NCBI GenBank assembly: GCA_030770425.1
Contig: JASJFT010000456.1
Coordinates: 1-12,390 of the forward strand
From: Darksidea phi
Taxonomy: Eukaryota > Ascomycota > Dothideomycetes > Pleosporales > Lentitheciaceae
Direction of reading: 5' to 3'
Length of the DNA stretch: 12,390 nucleotides
Positions 1-7,977 of this stretch are shown here, piece after piece. The notes beneath the pieces were generated by a model, which saw nothing but the letters and a program-made list of their open reading frames with translations, was not told where the DNA came from and searched no databases. Position numbers and translations under genes: made by a program. Every line of letters starts with the position of its first letter. Position 1 is the stretch's first letter.

Positions 1-418
1 CGCCACCATCCTCGTTCGTCCCAAAAATGCGCTCATAGTCCATGCCCACGAGCACCACAACCTAAGCGTCGTCGACTGCTTCAGACCTTCAGCGGCGTAA
101 TACGGTACGAACGCCGAGCTGGGTCGCTCAACTCTCTACCGCAGATTCTGCTCGCTGCGGCCGTCAGAGTGTGGGCGAGCGGGCTGCTCGACGAGCTGGG
201 GTTGACTTTGGTCGCTTGTTGCTTCCAAGATGGCGGCTACGATGACCGCTTTCCCCGCTGCCGCCGTCGCTGCTGTCATTACTATAGCATGGCTCTGCCC
301 GCCACACCTCCGTCGCATCAACACCGAGCTCTCATCCTTCAGTGGCTCGAAAACCGATACTCTTTCCGACCGTAATCACGCGAAAGTACAAGCGCCGCCC
401 TTCGATCAGCCGATGACG
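1..418. other. No recognisable gene
   Basis: GC-rich sequence with several overlapping ORFs of 60-100 codons on both strands and no family match I can see. A plus-strand frame is open from the ATG at 230 into the NLR relic. Its first 30 residues are alanine-rich and hydrophobic but do not resemble an NLR nucleotide-binding (P-loop) region. If an NLR N-terminus was once here, it is no longer readable. Confidence 0.4.
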
Positions 419-990
419 CCGACAAGTTCCAAGTATGCGTGGCTATACGGGACGCGCTCCCGTAAGGGAAGCTATAATTCGCGCGATGAACATGTTAGCA
501 TGCTCATAGCCATGGATGAGATACTGGGGCGTCACCTGGGGTGACTGATAATACCACTTTGTGGGTGGCTTTGCGGATGGAGCAGCAATGGAGCGAGTTG
601 ATGAGATCGGGAGACTGGGCGGATGCACCGCTTGAAGACTATCCAAACCGCAGCGTATGGACGACGTGGGCCATCTCCTACTAAGCTATCCGCAGCAAGC
701 ACGAGGCCGCAGCCAACCCTTTGGTCGTTCCTCGACAACAAAGATTTGTGGTACGCCTTGCTCGCAGCAGCATGCCAGGCATCCACAGTAGCAGCAAGGA
801 TGCTGACGGGCTGGATTGGGGGTATCGCGAGTGGCGAGGTCGAGTTCTCTCGGGCGATGCAGCTGCTGCGCAACTACTCGCTGATTGAGGATGTAGAAGA
901 GCTGGCTAGCTACACCACGCATCCGGTTGTCTACGATGGGCGCATCTTCATCTTTGTCGAACGCCCACCCCGAGTTACGGCTTTTCCTAA
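419..990 (+). pseudogene. NLR-type (NB-ARC/TPR) protein relic, winged-helix region
   Basis: Pieces of a fungal NLR-like STAND protein in three frames. The first (frame of 230, to 544) has a GTRSRK stretch, like the TTRSR motif of NB-ARC domains, followed by IAMDE. The second (frame of 541, to 684) reads through YPNRSVWTTWAISY, typical just after the NB-ARC of fungal TPR-NLRs, and ends at a TAA at 682-684. The third (frame of 719, to about 931) has LWSFLDNKDLW and then NYSLIEDVEE and SYTTHPVV, the end of the winged-helix region. The expected RWAHLHL continues from 934 in another frame, so one base is missing at 932-933. Neither the P-loop nor the TPR array is visible. Family assignment is by motif recognition from memory; it is good for the second half and weaker before 540. 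These proteins are thought to sense non-self and trigger cell-death responses; this copy cannot. Confidence 0.7.
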
Positions 991-1467
991 ACCTCAGGTA
1001 AATAAAGGCGTTACCTGTCCCTTACAACTATGCGCATTCAAACTTTGGGAAATAATAACCCTGCATATATTGTAGTACTTAACCTTCCAAGCCCTACTAC
1101 AACACCTCTAGTAAATATTCTAATGGTCGCGGCTAGTAGCATCGCGCGCTCTAGGATGTACTTCGAATCCGCCGCCCGCGGTATCGCGAATAGGAGCTGT
1201 GATTTCTTTCCGTCTATGTCGTACTTTTTTAAGGGTGTATAAACTGGCTGTAATGTAGCTTTTGTTTCGTAGTAGTTGACGTTTGCTTGACTAAAGGGAA
1301 GCCTGTAGTCTAAGGGAAATATAGATATAGAATATATCCTCTAGGCCCCAGCCTATACTACCGGAATCGTAATATACCCCCTTTAAAAAATACTATCGTA
1401 GTAAAGTCGAAGCCCCTCTTCTCTATAGTTGTAGCCTCTTACTTCTTATTCTCTAATCTTATATAAA
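991..1467. other. AT/TpA-rich spacer upstream of the HET gene
   Basis: No convincing ORF. From about 1240 the sequence is rich in TA steps (tatag, atata, ctata, tagtag), the texture left by RIP. A TTATATAAA run abuts the HET start codon at 1468. It lies too close to serve as a conventional TATA box for that ATG, so the true transcription start, or even the start codon, could differ. Confidence 0.5.
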
Positions 1468-3358
1468 ATGCTAACTTCCGCGCATTCTATAAAAGTCAAC
1501 CCGACCGATTTGGGGGGCGGCTACGCGTATAACGTCCTGCCCCGCGCGCAGTCGTTCAGAGTTGCGGAGCTACTCCCAGGACACAATAGTGATGATATCA
1601 TCTGCAAGCTCCACACTGCTGAATGGGAGTCAACACCGGAATACGAAGCTATTTCCTATGCATGGGGCGACCCGAAATCGACAGCTTTTGTGTTCTGCGA
1701 TGGAAAGACTATTGAGGTCACTAAAAGCCTTCATACAGCTTTGTCTTACTTCAGATATGAAGACAGATCACGATTCATATGGGCTGATGCATTATGGTAA
1801 TTATAGTCATTGAGTTAATTGCCTCGAGTGGAGAATCTAATATCTGTCTAGCATCAACCAAAGAAACATACCGGAGCGTGGCCTGCAAGTCATTCAAATG
1901 AAACGGATTTACGAGAACGCCCAGAGCGTCCAGGTCTGGCTCGGACCTGATACCGAAGACCATCAAGCCGCAACCGCCGTCAAGTCAATCCAAATAGTAT
2001 CCAACTTCCTATGCGACAAACTAGGTATCTCGATCGACAAGCACACAGTCGGTGACGATACCTACCAAGAACTTCTCCTCAAAAGACGAGCCGAACTCCC
2101 TCTACCCAATAAGACCGACTTCAGTACAGATATCATGTGGAAGTCGCTCGTCTGGTTCTATTCGTATTCCTACTTCACACGTGTATGGGTGATCCAAGAG
2201 ATCAGTACTAATACGAATCGAGAGGTTAATATCGGGTACGCTAAAACGGAGTAGAATAGAGTCGATCTCGTAGCGAGCTATATCATGATAGAGCTAGTAT
2301 TCTCCGACGAGTACGGCTTCTCAGGCGCGTATTGCTGGTAGGTGGCGTCGATTGCCGAACTAGCTCAACAGCCCACTCGATGGCTTAATATTCTTTATCT
2401 TGTATCCAATTACGCATGTTTAGATGTAAGAGATGTTATTTATAGGTTGCGAGGTTTAATAGAGTTACCCAAAGACGGAACCCTGCTAAATCCGGATTAT
2501 AGCAAGTCGACGCTTGAGGTGTATCGCGACGTAGTTAAAGCAGCGCTCGTCAACTTCAGAAAAGCCGATGTACTGTTATATGTAATAGGTAATGAGACTC
2601 CCTCTTGGATTCCGCGCTGGGATATTCCTATACTCTTCCGTAACCCGTTCCGCTTTAGCAAGCCCATGCTATGGAAACCAGCCGGTGACACAGAACCGAT
2701 GTAGAGCATCGACAAAAGCGCGAATGTACTGTCGCTGTCAGGATTCACCGTGGACGTTATCAAGCACGCTGAGCCATACAATTAACTAGTCTTCGCTAAC
2801 AGCACCATCGACTCTAAAGAGGGAATAGCCAAGCTCAAAAATATCTGGATACAGATCCTGCGTACCTTTAGTACCAGCTTCGAAAACATCCTACTACTTG
2901 CGAAGCCTTTCCTCACGGCCGTTGCGGCGTCCCTTTCATTCGGCCTGAACTACAAGATCAATTCTTCTGAGAAACTTGAGCTGCTGTACAACTTCGTCGC
3001 CTATCTAGCTATTGTCTTGGTAGATGACCAAGCAACGCTGGGCACGTATATTTCTAGCGATTTATTGGCGGAGTCGAAGTGTGCCGACGGACATGCTTTT
3101 GGTAAACCAGTTTGGGACTTTCAGTACCCCGATTCTAGCATTTTTGTCACGAAGAACAATTTTGTTGGATGCGCCATTGCAACAACTCAACCAGGGGATG
3201 AGGTCTTTGTTTCGTTGGGTAGCACATATCCGATGATATTGAGGCCGAAGGACACAGGTGAATCAAGGATATATGTGATTCGTGGGTTTGCTTATGTCGA
3301 TGGCGTGATGGATGGGGAACGTGCAGGATCTAATAGCATGGCCTTTCAGATACAGTAA
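1468..3358 (+). pseudogene. HET (heterokaryon incompatibility) domain protein, stop-interrupted
   Basis: Exon 1 is 1468-1796. A 55-nt intron (1797-1851, GTAATT donor, CTAAT at 1837, TAG acceptor) splits the Cys codon of WADALCINQ. Exon 2 runs 1852-3358. Spliced length is 612 codons including the stop, usual for this family. HET motifs in order are YEAISYAWGDP (from residue 59), WADALCINQ (from 105), QVIQMKRIYENAQSVQVWLG, and RVWVIQEI (from 220). A C-terminal GDEVFVSLGSTYPMILRP and YVDGVMDGE tail is also typical. The frame never shifts but has stops at 2252-2254 (TAG), 2339-2341 (TAG), 2702-2704 (TAG) and 2783-2785 (TAA). The TAGs sit where Trp is expected. HET domains are TIR-related and trigger cell death on non-self recognition. 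As read, only a 243-residue HET domain would be made. Family call very secure; status as pseudogene likely. Confidence 0.92.
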
Positions 3359-4062
3359 AGGGAAGTGTTACGAAACAAGAAACCAGCAGCAAGGCTTCGT
3401 GGTGGAACCCAAGAGCTGCGGGGCAGATTTGGGCAAAGCATGAGGAAGCGAGACTACGTGACCAGCGGTCCAGCCAAGACCAAAGGTCCACCAGGTCCAT
3501 GGACTCAGGGAAGAGACGGAATACAAAAGGTAAGAATCTCCTTGTGTTATTTCGGATTCTTCGTAGTCAACTCTTAATCATTAAGATTGCTCTATTGTTT
3601 ACTTGGTTGGATTAAATTGCAACCCGTGTGGCCGTTATTTAATCTCGCTATAGAATTGGTTGTATCTAGAATTGGAACTCATTTCCGGCTTAGACCGGCC
3701 ATATACTAATCAACCCTCAAAGCCTTGGAATAACAATCGTGTACGGTCCTCCCTACATTCCCACCGTTATAATACGGACACGGCTAGTTGAGTGCTACCC
3801 GAGCAGAACAGGAACCTACGCGCATCCATTATCAGCTATGTCAGCGCAACTGTTCCCGTGATAATTAGGGAGCAGTGACCAATCAACACTGGCGCGAGCG
3901 GCTGATGTAATGAGATAAGTTTTTTCGCTTCCCCGCATTTTGGTCAACTCCACGACGCTCACTCTGATACGCTTCACCACACAAACTTAATGCTACATCA
4001 TCAATCCTAATCTCATGCTCACTCTACTACATTATTACCGTCGTCGCGTCCGAAACAGACAA
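3359..4062. other. Intergenic: HET 3' flank and NIF3-like promoter/leader
   Basis: A 70-codon plus-strand ORF at 3365-3577 lies just after the HET stop but has no recognisable domain and is not called. The 3960-4062 stretch is rich in C, A and T, like a fungal 5' leader. It contains a six-codon upstream ORF (3990-4010) and an in-frame upstream ATG at 4015. The latter would add an Arg-rich 16-residue N-terminus to the next gene, possibly an alternative organelle-targeted form. No conserved operator was recognised. Confidence 0.4.
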
Positions 4063-4534
4063 ATGTCCATTCCCCAACGTTTCAAACTAGTCTTCTACGT
4101 CCCTCCCGCTGCCCTTAATGCCTGTAAGAGCGCTGTCTTTACTGCCGGCGCAGGGAAATATCCCGGTCCTGGTGGATATACAGAATGTGCGTTTGTGAGT
4201 AAGGGCACGGGGCAGTTTAAGCCTGGGGACTCGGCGAATCCGCATGTACGTGTATTCTATCCTTCATTATTCGTTTGGTGAAGTTATGGAATAAGATGAG
4301 GGCGTACTAATGAAGTGATAGATTGGGAAAGTTGGCGAGTTAGAGTATGTAGACGAAGTAAAGGTAGAGACAATCTGCGTTGGGAAGGCTGTTGCTACTA
4401 AGGCTGTTGCGGCATTAAAAAAGTGAGTTTTTTCTATTAATTAGTAGGCTAATCGGAAAGGGAAGGCTAACGAGTGCAGAGCTCATCCGTATGAGGAGGT
4501 AGCCTATGAGGTGTATAAGATAGAGGATTTCTAA
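4063..4534 (+). CDS. Stand-alone NIF3/YqfO-type (CutA-like) domain protein
   Basis: Three exons: 4063-4245, 4322-4422 and 4480-4534, giving 112 residues. Intron 1 (4246-4321, 76 nt) has a GTACGT donor, TACTAA at 4305 and TAG acceptor. Intron 2 (4423-4479, 57 nt) has GTGAGT, GCTAAC at 4466 and GCAG. The phases join exactly. The product matches the domain inserted in bacterial NIF3 family proteins (YqfO): FYVPP near the start, AGAGKYPGPGGYTECAF, GTGQFKPGDSANPHIG across the first junction, then LEYVDEVKVETIC and AHPYEEVAYEVY near the end. This domain has a PII/CutA-like fold. NIF3 proteins bind metal, but the metal site lies in the flanking domains, which are absent here. Biochemical role is therefore unknown. 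Start chosen at 4063 by alignment to the domain; 4015 is in frame and possible. No lesion is seen, although relics lie on both sides. Confidence 0.88.
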
Positions 4535-4536
4535 AT

Positions 4537-4550
4537 ACTATTATAATAGT
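4537..4550. repeat. 14-bp perfect palindrome just after a stop codon
   Basis: ACTATTATAATAGT is its own reverse complement and begins three bases after the NIF3-like stop codon. It could be part of the 3' end or simply a chance product of AT-rich sequence. Confidence 0.3.
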
Positions 4551-4626
4551 CTTACTATTATCTAAACTTGATACATAACGATCCGGTTCTATACATGGTA
4601 AGATACTATATACTTAACAGCTAACG

Positions 4627-5064
4627 TTACGCGATATGGAGATAAACCATTGCGCCGCCCTTCAGCTCCGCAGACTCGCCGTTGATCACTCAGCTGAGCG
4701 AAGGGAAGATTTGCTCGAGCTTTACCACGCCCTCGTGCTTCTCGAGTACATCGTAACCGATACATATACCAAGCAGTAGCGAATATCGCTTCAGCTCGGC
4801 GAAAGGGAACACAATAAACGAGGAGAAGTCTAAGATGAGATACAGTGGTTGGGTCTCACAATAAGCATGTTAGCGGACGGAGACTGTCATGATACGGAAT
4901 ACCAAAATCGAAGCTTGCGTTTTGGCAGGTGGATTGGATGTCACTGGAAGAACGTCGTTATTGTAAGTACGTACAAAAGTGGATAAACTCTGCATATCTC
5001 GAGGATATAGCTGTTTCACAGTCATACAACGAACGGCCCCTTATATAAGCACTGCATTCATTAG
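4627..5064 (-). pseudogene. Decayed minus-strand ORF of unknown family
   Basis: One minus-strand frame stays protein-like for about 145 codons from about 5064 down to a TAA at 4627-4629. It is broken by a TAA at 5041-5043, a TAA at 4870-4872 and a TGA at 4690-4692. Readable segments include ETQPLYLILDFSSFIVFPF, AELKRYSLLLGICIGYDVLE and GESAELKGGAMVYLHIA. Amino-acid content is normal and hydrophobic residues are spaced as in folded protein, unlike the other frames. I do not recognise the family. It lies directly downstream, on the same strand but in a different frame, of an ankyrin-like repeat, and may be the tail of the same former gene. The two TAA stops could come from CAA by C-to-T change in CpA context. 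Confidence 0.45.
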
Positions 5065-5122
5065 CACTGGAGTGGTGGCTCGCAGAGGGTAAGCCAAGGC
5101 GTAGGTTATTGAGAGTGGCCAA

Positions 5123-5186
5123 CGTGCGACTACAGCAGCTTGACCACCGCCTCGTGCTCGTCCTTGACTGCCCAAGGCAGCGGCTG
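5123..5186 (-). pseudogene. Ankyrin-repeat fragment
   Basis: Minus-strand codons read QPLPWAVKDEHEAVVKLL, then TAG (5130-5132), then SHVG. This fits the ankyrin consensus TPL-WAA--GHE-VV-LLL. Only one repeat is readable. The following sequence drifts through other frames, and upstream codons (5187-5280) include a short acidic stretch with no clear repeats. Ankyrin arrays are the usual C-terminal sensor of many fungal NLR proteins, but no NACHT or nucleoside-phosphorylase domain is visible here. Confidence 0.6.
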
Positions 5187-5580
5187 TAAGACGAACACAA
5201 GATGATAATGCGCCACGGTCGTCTCCGAACTTTAACTCGTCGATCTCGCTATGGGCCTCGTTTAGGCTCTTTCAGCATAAAACTTTATTTATATATATAA
5301 AACGAGATTATACCGAGAGTCTTGTACGTATTAATAAGCCGTCAGCCGAATAGACGGCCTCGGGAGCTAAGGGTATACGGGATACCGTTTACAAACTTAG
5401 AACTAATTAGCTATAGTCGTACTTATACAAGGGTACCCTACTAATACCGTAGCGTCACTTCTCGTATACGGTCTCTTGCGTCTTCGAGGTAAGTTTTCCA
5501 TATATCTACTACTATTCTCAAGCCGCTTATCGAGAAAAGGGTATCATAGTTATAAAGGCTAGAGATGGCTTTTCCTACTC
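5187..5580. other. TpA-rich spacer without a gene
   Basis: Strongly enriched in TA steps, including a tatatatata core near 5290 and repeated ctata/tagta words. No ORF of note. Together with the broken ORFs on both sides, the texture fits an old RIP-mutated segment. No terminal repeats or transposase motifs were recognised, so the original element, if any, is unknown. Confidence 0.5.
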
Positions 5581-5613
5581 GAACGCATTCTCACCCTCAT
5601 CATCGGCATCTAG

Positions 5614-6069
5614 TCCATTTTCCACTTCACCGGTAACTGGGCCAAAGTCGATGCGGTGGCGTGTTGCGAAGTCGGCGGCTTTGTCTATACGGCAGTATTG
5701 GCCGCGCGGGTCGATATGCCCTTACTACTGATTCGCGAAGCTGGCAAGCTCCCCCCACCCACCGTTTTTGTTATCAAGCCCCCGTCGCATATCTCGTCTT
5801 TGGCACCCGACAGTTCGAAAGAGAAGCGGATTGAGATGGAACGGGACGCGGTCCCCAGGGGTGCATCGGTGGTGGTGGACGATGTGCTTTCCACAGGGGA
5901 GACGCTTTGTGCGGTGCTACAGCTATTACATGAAGCTGGCATTGGCGCCGAGGATGTCAGCATCATAGTCGTGACCGAGTTCCTGGCTCACTATGGCCGG
6001 GAACTGTTGCGCCGACGTGGGTTTGGCAGAATCAATATTCAAAGCCTTTTGGTCTTTAACGGTGCTTAG
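5614..6069 (+). pseudogene. Phosphoribosyltransferase (APRT-like) domain, C-terminal part only
   Basis: The open frame from 5614 reads HFTGNWAKVDAVACCEVGGF, then MPLLLIREAGKLPPP, comparable to the GLEARGF and LVRKPGKLP segments of adenine phosphoribosyltransferases. It then has VVVDDVLSTGETLCAVLQLL, the PRPP-binding motif (two acidic residues, then a TG-T loop, here with Glu in place of the second Gly). It ends NIQSLLVFNGA and a TAG. There is no start codon: the same frame has TAG at 5560-5562 and 5611-5613, and its first ATG (5716) lies inside the domain. From memory, such domains occur at the C-terminus of larger fungal multidomain proteins, so this may be a tail of one. Purine salvage activity is not implied. 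An undetected upstream exon is the alternative. Confidence 0.75.
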
Positions 6070-6433
6070 GAAAGGAAGGAAAGAATCTTGGACTCTTGGA
6101 TTTGTGATAGGGATACCTCGTGGTAAGTATAATTCGGTAATTTGGAACTTTTGCACTATCGTTTCACATGCAAAGGAGGGATATGTAACTGGCTGAGCGT
6201 GCGTGCACAGCGAGGATTCCGCCCGTTATCGCTTACTAAGCATGCGGTCCGTGGCCATGTGATGTTGAACTTTCGTACTTAACCCTTGCCGCTGCCTCCC
6301 CCACTATCCTAGTGCCTTTTCTTATTTTCCTTCTCAGCCAGTACAGTTTTGAATCCTCAACCTTTCAGCCTGTATACTATTTGCAACCGTTCGTACCACC
6401 ATTCGAAGAGCCGCTACCATCATTTCCAGGAGT
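6070..6433. other. Intergenic, CT-rich leader near 6279-6345
   Basis: No recognised gene. A pyrimidine-rich tract at about 6279-6345 resembles fungal sequences just upstream of transcription starts and may serve the following ORF. A 72-codon ORF at 6312-6530 overlaps it in another frame and has no recognisable features. Confidence 0.35.
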
Positions 6434-7339
6434 ATGGAGCAACAGTATACCTCCCACCCGCACCGAGATGATAGCTTTCACTCGGATGTACACCGCAACA
6501 CTGGACTCGTTGGAGATAAGAATTCGGTAGCAGTCCGGGAGTAAACTCAGCAAGCGCTACCAAGCGGAGTTCGTTTCTTACTAGCGGAACATATTCTCTC
6601 TGCGCCGCTTGCCAAGGATTCCCTCCTTCAGCTACGGGAGGCCTTTCGAGCCTCACAAGCTAATATACCTGTTCCAACGTGTCTTCCGCCGCTTGCTGCT
6701 CCGATCTTGAAGATTAGAAACACGACCTCGCACTTGCACAGCGCAACGTCTATCTTCGCACACATGCTTATATCCGTGGAAAGCTTCCTAGCGTCTCTAT
6801 CCCTTCTTGAAGGCTTAGATGATCGTACCGAGCGCCGTCCTTCTGTTCCAGCTCTGTTCTGCGACACAATCCTGCGGCGGGATCCATACCGGGATAATCT
6901 CGACATTGGCATTGCCCAAGTTATCATGGAGCATATCGACACGCATCATACGATCATCTCACGCGAAGTTAATACTGAGCTTGGATGCACTTACATTAGG
7001 GATCCTCTTCCAGAGCTCAGCGACAATCGATGTCGATGTCCACTGCAACGCCTCGATATGCGCAACATCCCTAGGAATCGTCCAGATGCACTGGCTGAAG
7101 TAGCATACATACATCTTACTGAAGTTGAGGAATTCATCGCTTCACAGGAGCTCGTTGACCCATTGACAGCAGCGAAGTATTTCCACTCCTTCGAGTTCCG
7201 GGTAATGCAGCTAGTGCAAGTCTTGAAGAGTTCCGACACAAGCGAAGTTCTGACGCAACATGGCCACTCTCACTTCACTCCACCACGTGCTCGGGGGCTG
7301 CAGTCAAGTGATACAAATAGCATACGGTCCAGATTATAG
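6434..7339 (+). pseudogene. Unrecognised ORF with one internal stop
   Basis: From the ATG at 6434 the frame is open to TAG at 7337-7339 except for one TAA at 6542-6544. That gives about 300 codons with protein-like composition. After the stop it reads FLLAEHILSAP and PLAAPILKIRN, then a stretch rich in Leu, Ser and Glu, a CRCPLQRLD segment, and a charged helical part (LAEVAYIHLTEVEEFIASQE, FEFRVMQLVQVLK). The C-terminal 35 residues look disordered. I cannot name a family. The CxC and helical segments recall the tails of fungal Zn2Cys6 regulators, but no zinc cluster is present, so this is only a suggestion. If translation begins at the next in-frame ATG (6764), an intact 191-residue protein results. 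An intron removing 6542 is also possible, since CTAAT at 6659 precedes candidate acceptors near 6711-6716. Confidence 0.45.
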
Positions 7340-7977
7340 GTCGAGGAAGCCTAGTAAGCCTTATATAAGGCGTTAATCACTTCTATATCGTTTGCGTAGG
7401 TGAAAAATGAGGCGAAGCGTGTTGCTTACAACATTGCATGGTCTTAGTTCATTGTAGCACATTCTGGGACTAAAACAGTGCGCGCACCTAGTATATTAGT
7501 CTGAGAGCGAAATGACTGTATACTGCGAGTTTAGCCTTACCTCTGAAGCTGAGTACGCGAAAACAAGGGTTCTCGCGTTTAAGCCAGCCGGGCAAACTGA
7601 GTCTCGCTAAACCGCCACAACGCTACATCTATGACCACCAATCGTACCTAATTGTTCTCTTAACTTTCTCAGTCACACTTGGAAGGTATTCCCAGACAAG
7701 CGTTAGAGATTTTGGGCCTTTTAAAGAATAAGGGTGGAGTTTGCATGGTTGCCGCTGTTGTCGGCTTCGATGTCACGTGACACGTCAGCCTGATGATCGT
7801 TGTGAAATTTTTCCGGCTTGGCATTCTCGGCCGCAAGGTGTGCGGTTCTGCTCAACCTCCGAACCCTTCATCCTTCACCAAAGCGCATCTGCGCTATCAT
7901 AAATCTATGGACGTTCTCTCATACACTGGCTTTTTGTATTAGCCGTTTATTCGTACTGTTTCTCGTGCCTTGTCAAC
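7340..7977. other. Intergenic region and FunK1 promoter
   Basis: No ORF of interest and no RNA gene recognised. The proximal 200 bp before the FunK1 start carry an E-box and a CRE-like half-site, listed separately. The start codon at 7978 has A at -3 and G at +4, a good eukaryotic context. Confidence 0.5.
7773..7787. promoter_or_regulatory. E-box TCACGTGA with adjoining ACGTCA half-site
   Basis: The palindrome TCACGTGA (7773-7780) is the classic core for fungal bHLH factors. It is followed directly by ACACGTCA, whose ACGTCA part resembles a CRE/bZIP half-site. The pair sits about 190-205 bp upstream of the FunK1 ATG, a plausible promoter position. Binding is inferred from the motif only. Confidence 0.45.

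Noticed and set aside
136..324. Minus-strand ORF rich in alanine
   Set aside because: Probably a by-product of GCN-rich sequence. It overlaps a longer plus-strand frame and neither shows a family.
2252..2785. Introns that would remove the HET stop codons
   Set aside because: The flanking codons are continuous, family-typical protein, and removing them would delete conserved sequence.
3365..3577. 70-codon plus-strand ORF after the HET stop
   Set aside because: No domain or family resemblance, and compositionally like a 3' flank. The GGTCCA triplet inside it is too short to be a meaningful repeat.
5041..5186. A NACHT-ankyrin gene on the minus strand
   Set aside because: Only one ankyrin repeat is readable, and no P-loop or NACHT motif was found nearby.
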